Of a DNA stretch of 60,802 nucleotides, positions 50,626 to 58,855 are shown one piece after another; the stretch's first letter is position 1, and every line of letters begins with the position of its first letter. This DNA is from an uncultured Porphyromonadaceae bacterium (GTDB lineage: Bacteria; Bacteroidota; Bacteroidia; Bacteroidales; Muribaculaceae). The position numbers were made by a program, and so were the translations under genes. The notes under the pieces were generated by a model. That model saw nothing but the letters and a program-made list of their open reading frames with translations, was not told the origin of the DNA and did no database searches. The stretch spans positions 1-60,802 of the forward strand of contig CAMWLC010000011.1 of NCBI GenBank assembly GCA_947174995.1, in the 5' to 3' direction.

Positions 50626-51887
50626 GCAGGGAGAAGATTTTCGTTTCGGCCTACGCCTGCGAACCGGGTCTCGGGAGCGAGATAGGAGTGGGGTGGCACT
50701 GGGTGCTGGAGATGTCGCGCCGCTTCGACCTCTGGGTGCTGACCCGCGAGAGCAACCGCCACACGATAGAGCCCTGGATAGCGAGCCATCCCGAGTATGC
50801 CGGTATTCATTTCCTATATTTCGACCTTCCGAAGTGGGCGCGTTTCTGGAAAAAGGGATTGCGCGGAGTGAGAACGTATTACAATATCTGGACGGCACTG
50901 ACCGACCGCATCGTGAAGCGCACCATGCGTCGGGAGGATATACGGGTGTTTCATCACATCACGTATGGCAACGCCCTCTGGCCCGTGAGCGACTACGGCT
51001 CGCGCCAGACTTTCATCTGGGGTCCGATAGGGGGACTGGAGACGATCCCCGAGGACTATTCGCGCCATTACGACCGCAAGTCGCGCCTCATCGAGAGCGT
51101 GCGCCGCATGGCCGTGCGCCGCGCGGCAGGGAGCCGGAGCCTGTGCAAGCGAGCCGGCCGCGCCTCCCTTATCCTGTGCAAGACCGAAGACACACTGCGT
51201 CTGCTCCCCGCCGGAGCGAGGGAAAACGCGGTACTCTTCACGGATGTGGCCGCCGAAAACAGCGTCGGGCCTTCGCTCGGCACCCCGGAGGTCAAACGTG
51301 TGGGCACGGGAATCAACTGTGTGGTGGTGGGGCGTCTGGATGCCTGGCGCGGGTTTGATATCGCCATCATGGCGCTTGCCGAGGCACGCAGGAGCGGCAA
51401 TGACTTTACGCTCACCATCGTTGGAGACGGCATGGATCGCCCCCGCCTCGCCGCCATCGTGGATTCATTAGGTGTCGGCGAGCAGGTGCGCTTTGCCGGC
51501 AAGGTCAGCGGCGAGGAGTACCGCCGCCTCATGGAGGAGGCCGACATAGTGCTCAACCCCTCGCTCAAGGAGGGGGCGGTCACGGTGTCGTTTGACGCTA
51601 TGGCGATGGGTAAACCCCTCGTGGCGCTTGACACCGGGGGCTACACGCGCTATTTCAAACCGGAATATTCCGTGGTAATACCCCGTGGCAAGCGGGAAGA
51701 GACCGTGAGACGCTTCGCCGGGGCCATGGTGAATCTCGCGGACGCCGACAAGCGCCGCCGCATGGGGGAGGAGGCCCTGAAGGCCTCCGGGAGTTTCAAC
51801 TGGGAGCAGCATGGCCGCGAGATATGCGAGACCATTGAAAAGGGGATAGCCGAATCACGTGAAAAGGGGATAGCCGAATCAAGATAA
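50622..51887 (+). CDS. GT4 glycosyltransferase
   Basis: 421 residues, GT-B fold. IFVSAYACEPGLGSEIGVGW (5-24) is the acceptor-domain start typical of this subgroup; GINCVVVGRLDAWRGFDIAI (about 226-245) opens the donor domain; ADIVLNPSLKEGAVTVSFDA then MAMGKPLVALDTGGYTRY is the family 4 EX7E-type region (Glu in KEGAVTVSFDA, the second acid replaced). The C-terminus ends in an eight-residue tandem repeat (EKGIAESR twice) produced by a 24 bp duplication. Substrate unknown. Confidence 0.88.
   Translation: MSREKIFVSAYACEPGLGSEIGVGWHWVLEMSRRFDLWVLTRESNRHTIEPWIASHPEYAGIHFLYFDLPKWARFWKKGLRGVRTYYNIWTALTDRIVKRTMRREDIRVFHHITYGNALWPVSDYGSRQTFIWGPIGGLETIPEDYSRHYDRKSRLIESVRRMAVRRAAGSRSLCKRAGRASLILCKTEDTLRLLPAGARENAVLFTDVAAENSVGPSLGTPEVKRVGTGINCVVVGRLDAWRGFDIAIMALAEARRSGNDFTLTIVGDGMDRPRLAAIVDSLGVGEQVRFAGKVSGEEYRRLMEEADIVLNPSLKEGAVTVSFDAMAMGKPLVALDTGGYTRYFKPEYSVVIPRGKREETVRRFAGAMVNLADADKRRRMGEEALKASGSFNWEQHGREICETIEKGIAESREKGIAESR
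51836..51883 (+). repeat. 24-bp tandem duplication at the GT4 gene 3' end
   Basis: Two almost identical 24 bp units (GAAAAGGGGATAGCCGAATC start), in frame, encode EKGIAESR twice just before the stop. It lengthens the protein by eight residues; a minor length-variation site. Confidence 0.7.
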
Positions 51888-51889
51888 GA

Positions 51890-52996
51890 ATGGAGATAGA
51901 GGAGATCTTGCGTCCGGGATCACGGACATTTTTCCGCATTTCAAATGCCGACGGAAAGACCTGGCTTCTTCCCGCCCGGGGGATGCGTGTAGGGCTGGAA
52001 CTGTATCAGCCCTCCGGCATCAAGGGAAAGATGCTTAAGAATCTTTTCCCGCTGCTCTATCATCTCCCCCCCGTGTGCCGCGCCATTCATGCCGAAAAAG
52101 TGAGGGCCACCCTTGACCCCCTCCTCCTCGACAAGGCAGCCGCCGCCTTCGGAGTCACCCCCGCCAAACTGCATTACTCCATATTCGGCGGTACCCCGTC
52201 GGTACACCGCAAGATAACCATTCAGTTTTTCGACACCTCGGGGCATATACTTGGATACGGCAAGGTAACGCGCTCGCAGAAAGTGGGTGCGCTCTTCGAG
52301 CATGAGCACAGGCTCCTCGACGCCCTTGACGCACAGGGGGTAGGGAATATTCCAAAGTGTCTGTATTGCGGCGATATGGGGAGCGGGATGAAATTTTTCG
52401 TGCAGTCCACCATAAAGGAGCGCGGAGCCAAATCCCCGGCTCGTTACACTCCGAAGCACGAGGCCTTCCTGCGCTCTCTGACGGAGCGCACCCTGCGCTC
52501 CCTCCCCTTTGAGGATACCGATTACGCCCGGACGCTCAGCGAACTGGAGAGTGTCGCCGGGCGGTTGCCGGAAGACTGCCGTCCGACAGTCATGGAGGCC
52601 CTTGAGTCCGTGCTTGCCTCCTCGCGGGGGAGGATAGTGGAGGGGGCGGCCTGTCACTCCGACTTCACGCCCTGGAATATGTTTGAGTCCGGAGATGGGC
52701 TTTATGTATTCGACTGGGAATACGGGCGGATGACGTATCCTCCGATGCTTGACCGCTACCACTTCATAGTGCAGCAGGCATGGCATGTGGAGCATCTCGA
52801 CGCCGGGGCCATAATGGAGAGACTCCGGGAGCAGAAATGGTTTGACGCCGCCGACCTGCGCAAGTATCTCCTGGACATCATATCGCGCCGCACCGCACGC
52901 GAGCCGGGCGCCCTCCCGGCCGAACTGACGCGTGACATCCGGCTCTGGACGGCGCTTCTCGAAATGGCGCGTGAGGATATTCGGCATCAAGCCTGA
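51890..52996 (+). CDS. Aminoglycoside-phosphotransferase-fold kinase (APH/choline kinase-like)
   Basis: 368 residues. The APH-type catalytic loop CHSDFTPWNMF (about 255-265; HxDxxxxN) and the metal-binding VFDWEYGRMTYPPMLDRYHF (about 272-291) are clear. N-terminal half is less conserved, with FGYGKV-like ILGYGKVTRSQ as possible nucleotide loop region. In a glycan locus it could phosphorylate a sugar, an alcohol such as glycerol or choline, or an amine to be attached to the polysaccharide (inference); no nucleotidyltransferase of the LicC kind was found nearby. A run of seven C (52066-52072) lies in frame. Confidence 0.82.
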   Translation: MEIEEILRPGSRTFFRISNADGKTWLLPARGMRVGLELYQPSGIKGKMLKNLFPLLYHLPPVCRAIHAEKVRATLDPLLLDKAAAAFGVTPAKLHYSIFGGTPSVHRKITIQFFDTSGHILGYGKVTRSQKVGALFEHEHRLLDALDAQGVGNIPKCLYCGDMGSGMKFFVQSTIKERGAKSPARYTPKHEAFLRSLTERTLRSLPFEDTDYARTLSELESVAGRLPEDCRPTVMEALESVLASSRGRIVEGAACHSDFTPWNMFESGDGLYVFDWEYGRMTYPPMLDRYHFIVQQAWHVEHLDAGAIMERLREQKWFDAADLRKYLLDIISRRTAREPGALPAELTRDIRLWTALLEMAREDIRHQA

Positions 52997-53002
52997 AACG
53001 AT

Positions 53003-54118
53003 ATGACGGAAAAGAAAGAAAAATCCGGTAAAGTGAAGCGCATAGCCTGCTTCCACCTGCTGAACGATTACAGCGGCAGCCCGAAGGTGCTGCGCAATGT
53101 GGTGGAGGGATTGCTGAAGCGCGGCTACGCGGTGGACCTGCACACCTCGCGCGGCGGAGTGCTCGACACACTGAGCCATCCGGCACTGCGTGTGGTGCAC
53201 ACCTCATACAGCTTTTCACCCAACGCCCTGCTCACCACGGCACGTTACTCCCTGGCGCAGATTAAAATATTCTTCAAGGCTCTGCGTTATACATTTAAAG
53301 GGGATACGGTGATATACGTCAACACCATACTTCCGGCGGGAGCGGCCCTTGCGGGACGGCTCACCGGGAAAAGGGTGGTGTATCATTACCATGAGAACGC
53401 CTACGTCAAAAGCGGTTTTTACCGTATGTTGACGGGGATCATGCAGAAACTGGCCGACAGGATAATCTGCGTGTCGGCCCACCAGGCCTCTTTCCTGAAG
53501 CGCAGGGAGGGGGTGGAGGTGGTGCCCAATACGCTCGACAGGGCCTTCGCCTCGCGGCTCAGGCCCGCGCCCGAAAGTGCTTTCGGGCGCGGGGAGGTGC
53601 TGATGCTTGCCTCCCTCAAGGGCTACAAAGGCACACGCGACTTCCTGGAGCTGGCCCGCCGTCTGCCGGAGTTCCGGTTTACCCTCGTGCTCAATGAGGA
53701 TGAGGGAGCCGTGAAGCAATGGCTTGAGGGTGAGGCCGCCGATCGGCCCGGAAACGTGACCGTCGTGGCCCGTGTGAAGGATGTGGCGCCATATTACAAC
53801 CGCGCCTCGGTGGTGGTCAATCTCTCCAATCCCGGGGAGTTCGTGGAGACTTTCGGGCTGACGGCCCTGGAGGCGATGGCCTGCGGGCTGCCGGTGATAG
53901 TGCCCCCGGTGGGGGGCATAGCCGAGATGGTCGATGACGGCAGGGAGGGATTCCTGGTCGATGTGCGCGACTCCGGGAAACTCACGGCCGCCACGCGGCG
54001 TCTGCTCACGGACCGCGACACTTATCTCTCCTGCGCCCGCGCCGCCCTTGAAAAGGCGTCGCGTTTTGACGAAGACAGCTCGATCGACTCCATAGCAGGG
54101 ATCATCGAGCCGGACTGA
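53003..54118 (+). CDS. GT4 glycosyltransferase
   Basis: 371 residues, GT-B fold. RIACFHLLNDYSGSPKVLRN (13-32) is the acceptor loop region; VVYHYHENAYVKSGFYR (about 127-143) carries the conserved HExx; VVVNLSNPGEFVETFGLTAL then EAMACGLPVIVPPVGGIAEM (about 270-310) is the donor-site ExFGLTxLEAMA motif of family 4. Adds a hexose or related sugar to the repeat unit; specificity unknown. Starts six bases after the kinase-like gene. Confidence 0.92.
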   Translation: MTEKKEKSGKVKRIACFHLLNDYSGSPKVLRNVVEGLLKRGYAVDLHTSRGGVLDTLSHPALRVVHTSYSFSPNALLTTARYSLAQIKIFFKALRYTFKGDTVIYVNTILPAGAALAGRLTGKRVVYHYHENAYVKSGFYRMLTGIMQKLADRIICVSAHQASFLKRREGVEVVPNTLDRAFASRLRPAPESAFGRGEVLMLASLKGYKGTRDFLELARRLPEFRFTLVLNEDEGAVKQWLEGEAADRPGNVTVVARVKDVAPYYNRASVVVNLSNPGEFVETFGLTALEAMACGLPVIVPPVGGIAEMVDDGREGFLVDVRDSGKLTAATRRLLTDRDTYLSCARAALEKASRFDEDSSIDSIAGIIEPD

Positions 54119-54130
54119 ACGAGATTGAAG

Positions 54131-55216
54131 ATGATAGAAGTTGCTGTGATCGGCACTCAGGGAGTGCCTGCGAGTTACGGCGGATTCGAGTCGCTTGTGG
54201 AGAACATGCTCGGCGACAACTGTCCGCCCGACATCCATTATACCGTATTCTGCAGCTCGGCCGACATGGACGAGCGCATGACCACATACAAGGGGGCAGA
54301 CCTCAAGTATGTGAGACTTCACGCCAACGGGGCGCAGTCCGTGCCTTACGACATGGTGTCCATGTGCCGCGCCCTGCGCGGATATGACGTGATACTCGTG
54401 CTCGGGGTGTCGGGATGTCTCTTCATGCCCCTGCTCCAGCGCATCACCAAGGCACGCATCATCGTCAATATCGACGGCCTGGAGCACCGCCGCGACAAAT
54501 GGGGCGCGGCCGCACGCAAGCTCCTCAAAGCCTCCGAGGCCATGGCCGTGAAACACGCCGATATCATCGTGGCCGACAACAAGGGTATCCAGGACTACGT
54601 CACCGAGACCTACGGCCGACCCTCGGAACTCATAGCATACGGCGGCGACCATGCCCGGCGCGCTGTCCCGGCGGAGAAGATGAAGGAGATTCTCGACAGA
54701 TACGGCCTCAGGGCGGGACGCTACGGCGTGACGGTGTGCCGCATAGAGCCTGAAAACAACAGCCATATCATCCTCCAAGCCTTCGAGAACTCCGACAAGG
54801 AGCTCGTGTTCATAGGCAACTGGCAGCACAGCGAATGGTCGCGCCGCCTGAAGGCACGTTATGCCGACCGCCCGAACATCCATCTCCTCGACGCCATCTA
54901 CGACCTGGACACCCTCTACACCCTGCGCTCCAACGCCGGGCTCTATATCCACGGCCACAGCGCCGGAGGCACCAACCCCTCGCTGGTGGAGGCCATGCAG
55001 TTCGGCGTCCCCATCGCCACATGGGATGTGGTCTACAACCGCGAGACCACTGAGGGAAAGGCCTACTATTTCAGCTCTCCCGAGGAGCTGGGCGCCCTGG
55101 CCCATGCCGACGGACTCAGCGGAGAGCCCATGAGGGAGATAGCGGAGCGGCGTTACACCTGGCATCTCGTGGCGCGTCAGTATTGCGAACTCTTCCGCCG
55201 TTTCGGCCGCAAATAG
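54131..55216 (+). CDS. DUF1972 rhamnosyltransferase-like glycosyltransferase
   Basis: 361 residues from ATG 54131 ([10 protein letters not shown]); a TTG two codons upstream is less likely. [20 protein letters not shown] (8-27) is the DUF1972 signature of WchF/Cps2T-like enzymes, which add rhamnose (beta-1,4) to the first sugar in several capsules; [20 protein letters not shown] (about 276-295) is the family 4 donor motif. It sits directly before rmlACDB, which make its likely donor dTDP-L-rhamnose. Assignment to rhamnose is an inference from family and context. Confidence 0.88.
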   Translation: MIEVAVIGTQGVPASYGGFESLVENMLGDNCPPDIHYTVFCSSADMDERMTTYKGADLKYVRLHANGAQSVPYDMVSMCRALRGYDVILVLGVSGCLFMPLLQRITKARIIVNIDGLEHRRDKWGAAARKLLKASEAMAVKHADIIVADNKGIQDYVTETYGRPSELIAYGGDHARRAVPAEKMKEILDRYGLRAGRYGVTVCRIEPENNSHIILQAFENSDKELVFIGNWQHSEWSRRLKARYADRPNIHLLDAIYDLDTLYTLRSNAGLYIHGHSAGGTNPSLVEAMQFGVPIATWDVVYNRETTEGKAYYFSSPEELGALAHADGLSGEPMREIAERRYTWHLVARQYCELFRRFGRK

Positions 55217-55250
55217 AAATTTTAATCTGAAAATCTGCAAACACCATAAC

Positions 55251-56156
55251 ATGAAAGGAATTGTACTCGCCGGAGGCTCCGGCACCAGATTGTATCCCAT
55301 CACCAAGGGCGTGTCGAAACAAATGCTTCCCATCTACGACAAGCCGATGGTCTATTATCCCATATCCACGCTGATGCTTGCCGGGATACGCGACATACTC
55401 ATCATATCAACTCCGCAGGATCTCCCGGGATTCAAGCGTCTTCTGGGCGACGGCTCCGACTACGGGGTGAAGTTCACCTACGCCGAGCAGCCCTCGCCCG
55501 ACGGCCTGGCGCAAGCCTTCATCATCGGGCGCGAGTTTATCGGCGACGACTCGGTGTGCCTGGTGCTGGGCGACAACATATTCCATGGTGCCGGATTCTC
55601 GCACACCCTCGTGGAGTGTGTCAGGGAGGCCGAGGATAATGGCAAGGCCACCGTATTCGGCTATTGGGTCGATGACCCGGAGCGCTACGGCGTGGCGGAG
55701 TTTGACAAGGAGGGCAACTGCCTGTCGATAGAGGAGAAGCCCGAGCATCCCAAGAGCAATTATGCCGTGGTGGGACTCTATTTCTATCCCAACAAGGTGG
55801 TGGATGTGGCCGCCTCCATCAAGCCCTCGGCACGCGGCGAGCTGGAAATCACCACTGTCAACCAGCGTTTCCTCGAAGACCGCGAGCTCAAGGTGCGCAC
55901 CCTGCCGCGCGGATTCGCATGGCTGGACACCGGCACACACGACTCCCTGGCCGAGGCCTCCATCTATGTGGAGGTGCTCGAGAAGCGTCAGGGCCTCAAG
56001 ATAGCCTGCCTTGAGGGAATCGCTTTCCGCAACGGCTGGATAAGCGGCGAGAAAATGCGTGAACTGGCCGCCCCGATGCTCAAGAACCAGTACGGGCAGT
56101 ATCTGCTCAAGGTGGTGGATGAGGTGGAACGCACCGGCGAACGCAACATTGACTGA
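55251..56156 (+). CDS. rmlA: Glucose-1-phosphate thymidylyltransferase
   Basis: 301 residues. [20 protein letters not shown] and [15 protein letters not shown] form the nucleotide-binding signature; LGDNIFHG and [20 protein letters not shown] line the sugar site. It makes dTDP-glucose from dTTP and glucose-1-phosphate, the first step to dTDP-rhamnose, and is normally feedback-inhibited by it. First of four genes in order A-C-D-B. Identification is confident. Confidence 0.97.
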   Translation: MKGIVLAGGSGTRLYPITKGVSKQMLPIYDKPMVYYPISTLMLAGIRDILIISTPQDLPGFKRLLGDGSDYGVKFTYAEQPSPDGLAQAFIIGREFIGDDSVCLVLGDNIFHGAGFSHTLVECVREAEDNGKATVFGYWVDDPERYGVAEFDKEGNCLSIEEKPEHPKSNYAVVGLYFYPNKVVDVAASIKPSARGELEITTVNQRFLEDRELKVRTLPRGFAWLDTGTHDSLAEASIYVEVLEKRQGLKIACLEGIAFRNGWISGEKMRELAAPMLKNQYGQYLLKVVDEVERTGERNID

Positions 56157-56159
56157 TTT

Positions 56160-56723
56160 ATGGAAGTAATCAAGACTGACATCGAGGGTGTGGTCATCCT
56201 CAGGCCCCGCGTCTTCACGGATGCGCGGGGATATTTCTTCGAGAGTTATTCGAAGCGGGTGTTTGACGAGGAGGTGGCCCGCGTGGAGTTCGTGCAGGAC
56301 AACGAATCCTGCTCCTCGCGCGGAGTGATGCGCGGACTCCATTTCCAGCGTCCCCCCTTTACGCAGGCCAAGCTCGTGAGATGCGTGCGCGGGGCCGTGC
56401 TCGACGTGGCCGTGGACATCCGCAAGGGGTCGCCCACGTATGGCCGCCATGTGGCCGTGGAGCTGACGGAAGACAACCATCTCCAGTTTTTCGTGCCACG
56501 TGGATTCGCCCACGGTTTCGCGGTGCTGAGCGAGACGGCCGTGTTCCAGTATAAATGCGACAACTATTACGCCCCCGAGGCCGACGGCGGAATCTCCATC
56601 CTCGACTCCTCTCTCGGGATTGACTGGAGAATAGACGCCGCCGACGCCCTGCTCTCCGAGAAGGACACCCGCCACCCCCTGCTGAAGGATTTCGACTCCC
56701 CGTTTGTTTACGGAGAATTTTGA
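56160..56723 (+). CDS. rmlC: dTDP-4-dehydrorhamnose 3,5-epimerase
   Basis: 187 residues, a cupin. GVMRGLHFQRPPFTQAKLVR has the catalytic-base His in LHFQ; VPRGFAHGFAVLSETAVFQY and CDNYYAPEADGGI are family signatures. It epimerises C3 and C5 of dTDP-4-keto-6-deoxyglucose. It follows rmlA by three bases. Confidence 0.97.
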   Translation: MEVIKTDIEGVVILRPRVFTDARGYFFESYSKRVFDEEVARVEFVQDNESCSSRGVMRGLHFQRPPFTQAKLVRCVRGAVLDVAVDIRKGSPTYGRHVAVELTEDNHLQFFVPRGFAHGFAVLSETAVFQYKCDNYYAPEADGGISILDSSLGIDWRIDAADALLSEKDTRHPLLKDFDSPFVYGEF

Positions 56724-56731
56724 GCGCTTAT

Positions 56732-57607
56732 ATGGAAAAAATGAACATACTCGTCACCGGGGCCAACGGACAGCTCGGCAACTGCCTGCGCCTGGCCGCG
56801 CGTGACTCCGAAGACAATTATATCTTCACCGACGTGGCCGAGCTGGACATCACCGATGCCGAGGCCGTGAAGAAGATGGTGAAGGATCGTGACGTGAAGG
56901 TGATCATCAACTGCGCCGCCTACACTAATGTGGACAAGGCCGAGAGCGACGCGGAATTCGCCGAGCTTCTCAATGCCGGAGCCGTGCGCAATCTCGCCGA
57001 GGCCGCCCGCGACAACGGCGCGACGCTGGTGCATGTCTCCACCGACTACGTTTTCGGCGGAAACACCGGCAACACCCCCCGCGGGGAGGATGAGCCGGCC
57101 AATCCCACCGGAGTCTACGGCCTGACCAAGCTCCACGGCGAGCAGGCCATAGCGGAGAGCGGCGTGAAGGCCCTCGTGTTCCGCACCGCCTGGCTCTATT
57201 CCGAATACGGGCGCAACTTCGTCAAGACGATGCTTGACCTGACGGCCACGAAGCCGGTACTCAACGTCATCTTCGACCAGGCGGGCACCCCGACATACGC
57301 CCGCGACCTCGCGGAGGCCATCTTCCACATCGTCGAAAACCGCAAGCTGGAGGGCAACGAGGGAATCTATCACTACTCCAACGAGGGTGTCTGCTCGTGG
57401 TATGACTTCACGAAAGTGATAGCCGAGATAGCCGGAAACACCGGGTGCGACATTCAGCCCTGCCATTCCGACGAGTTTCCCTCTCCCGTGAAGCGCCCTT
57501 CCTATTCGGTGCTCGACAAGACGAAGTTCAAGCGCACCTTCGGACTGAAAGTGCCCTACTGGACTGACGCCCTCAAGAAGTGTATAGAAAATCTGAAAAA
57601 GCAATGA
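56732..57607 (+). CDS. rmlD: dTDP-4-dehydrorhamnose reductase
   Basis: 291 residues from ATG 56732 (MEKMNILVTGANGQLG); ATG 56741 is also possible, and a TTG at 56720 overlapping rmlC is less likely. GANGQLGNCL is the dinucleotide loop; VHVSTDYVFGG and GVYGLTKLHGEQAI (YxxxK) are the catalytic regions. It makes dTDP-L-rhamnose with NAD(P)H. Four-base overlap with rmlB. Confidence 0.96.
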   Translation: MEKMNILVTGANGQLGNCLRLAARDSEDNYIFTDVAELDITDAEAVKKMVKDRDVKVIINCAAYTNVDKAESDAEFAELLNAGAVRNLAEAARDNGATLVHVSTDYVFGGNTGNTPRGEDEPANPTGVYGLTKLHGEQAIAESGVKALVFRTAWLYSEYGRNFVKTMLDLTATKPVLNVIFDQAGTPTYARDLAEAIFHIVENRKLEGNEGIYHYSNEGVCSWYDFTKVIAEIAGNTGCDIQPCHSDEFPSPVKRPSYSVLDKTKFKRTFGLKVPYWTDALKKCIENLKKQ

Positions 57608-58737
57608 AACGCAATATCCTGATCACCGGCGGAGCCGGTTTCATCGGGTCGCACGTGGTGCGCCTGTTCGTCAACAAATATCCCGACTATCATATCGTCA
57701 ATCTCGACAAATTGACGTATGCCGGAAATCTCGCCAACCTCAAGGACATCGAGGACAGGCCCAACTACACCTTCGTGCGTGCCGACATAGCCGACATCGA
57801 GGAGATGCGCCGCATCGTGAGGGAATACTCCATCGACGGCATAATCCACCTGGCTGCCGAAAGCCATGTGGACCGCTCCATCAAGGACCCCTTCACCTTC
57901 GCGCGCACCAACGTCATGGGTACCCTTGCCCTGCTCCAGGCCGCCAAGGAGTATTGGGAGTCCCTGCCCGAGAAATTCGAGGGGAAGCTCTTCTATCATA
58001 TATCCACTGACGAGGTCTACGGAGCACTTGAACTGACCCATCCCGAGGGTGTCCCCGCACCCTTCACCACCAAGGCCTCCAGCAAGGACGACATGGCCTA
58101 CGGCACGGAGTTTTTCCTCGAGACCACCAAATACAATCCCCACTCCCCCTATTCGGCCTCGAAAGCCTCTTCCGACCATTTCGTGCGTGCATATCATGAC
58201 ACCTACGGCATGCCCACGCTCGTCACGAACTGCTCCAACAACTACGGCCCCTATCAGTTTCCCGAGAAGTTGATACCCCTCTTCATCAACAATATCCGTC
58301 AGGGTAAGCCCCTGCCCGTCTACGGCAAGGGTGAGAACGTGCGCGACTGGCTCTTCGTGGAAGACCACGCACGGGCCATCGACCTGATATTCCATGAGGG
58401 GAAAGTGGCCGAGACCTACAATATCGGCGGATTCAACGAGTGGAAGAACATCGACCTGATCAAGGTGATAATCAAGACCGTGGACCGTCTGCTCGGCAAT
58501 CCCGAGGGATCGTCGGAGAAGCTCATCACCTACGTCACCGACCGCATGGGCCATGATCTGCGCTACGCCATTGACTCGCGCAAACTCCAATCTGAACTCG
58601 GCTGGGAACCCTCGCTGCAGTTCGAGGAGGGTATAGAGAAGACCGTGCGCTGGTATCTTGACCACCAGGACTGGATGGACAATATCACCTCCGGCGACTA
58701 CGAGAAGTATTACGAGGAGATGTACAAAAACCGCTGA
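57604..58737 (+). CDS. rmlB: dTDP-glucose 4,6-dehydratase
   Basis: 377 residues from ATG 57604 (MKRNILITGGAGFIGSHVVR). HISTDEVYGAL carries the catalytic TDE, and YSASKASSDHFVRAYHDTYG the YxxxK pair; NCSNNYGPYQFPEKLIPLFI is family-typical. It converts dTDP-glucose to dTDP-4-keto-6-deoxyglucose, the branch point that could also feed the DegT aminotransferase upstream. Last gene of the polysaccharide locus; a 53 bp palindrome follows. Confidence 0.97.
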   Translation: MKRNILITGGAGFIGSHVVRLFVNKYPDYHIVNLDKLTYAGNLANLKDIEDRPNYTFVRADIADIEEMRRIVREYSIDGIIHLAAESHVDRSIKDPFTFARTNVMGTLALLQAAKEYWESLPEKFEGKLFYHISTDEVYGALELTHPEGVPAPFTTKASSKDDMAYGTEFFLETTKYNPHSPYSASKASSDHFVRAYHDTYGMPTLVTNCSNNYGPYQFPEKLIPLFINNIRQGKPLPVYGKGENVRDWLFVEDHARAIDLIFHEGKVAETYNIGGFNEWKNIDLIKVIIKTVDRLLGNPEGSSEKLITYVTDRMGHDLRYAIDSRKLQSELGWEPSLQFEEGIEKTVRWYLDHQDWMDNITSGDYEKYYEEMYKNR

Positions 58738-58777
58738 TCCGGACCCGAAATCCTCCGAAAAATACTAAACCGAAAAC

Positions 58778-58830
58778 CACCAAGCAGAGCGGCCCCGCAT
58801 CATCATGATGCGGGGCCGCTCTGCTTGGTG
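58778..58830. terminator. Large palindromic terminator between rmlB and the pullulanase gene
   Basis: Perfect inverted repeat: arms 58778-58803 and 58805-58830, 26 bp with a single-base centre, GC-rich core CGGCCCCGCATC. On the minus strand the stem is followed by GGTTTTCGG and further T-rich sequence. It ends the long capsule transcript and the converging pullulanase transcript. Confidence 0.8.
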
Positions 58831-58855
58831 AGGGCGTTTCACGGTGAGACGATCC

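Noticed and set aside
52066..52072. Seven C in the APH-fold kinase gene as a fourth contingency tract
   Set aside because: The frame is intact, the region is GC-rich and runs of six to seven occur by chance; several six-base runs elsewhere (for example 17629, 31463, 34868) were left out for the same reason.
53216..55333. A 705-codon open frame on the minus strand across two glycosyltransferase genes
   Set aside because: It is a shadow of GC-rich codon use; the plus-strand genes have clear family motifs and the antisense product has none.
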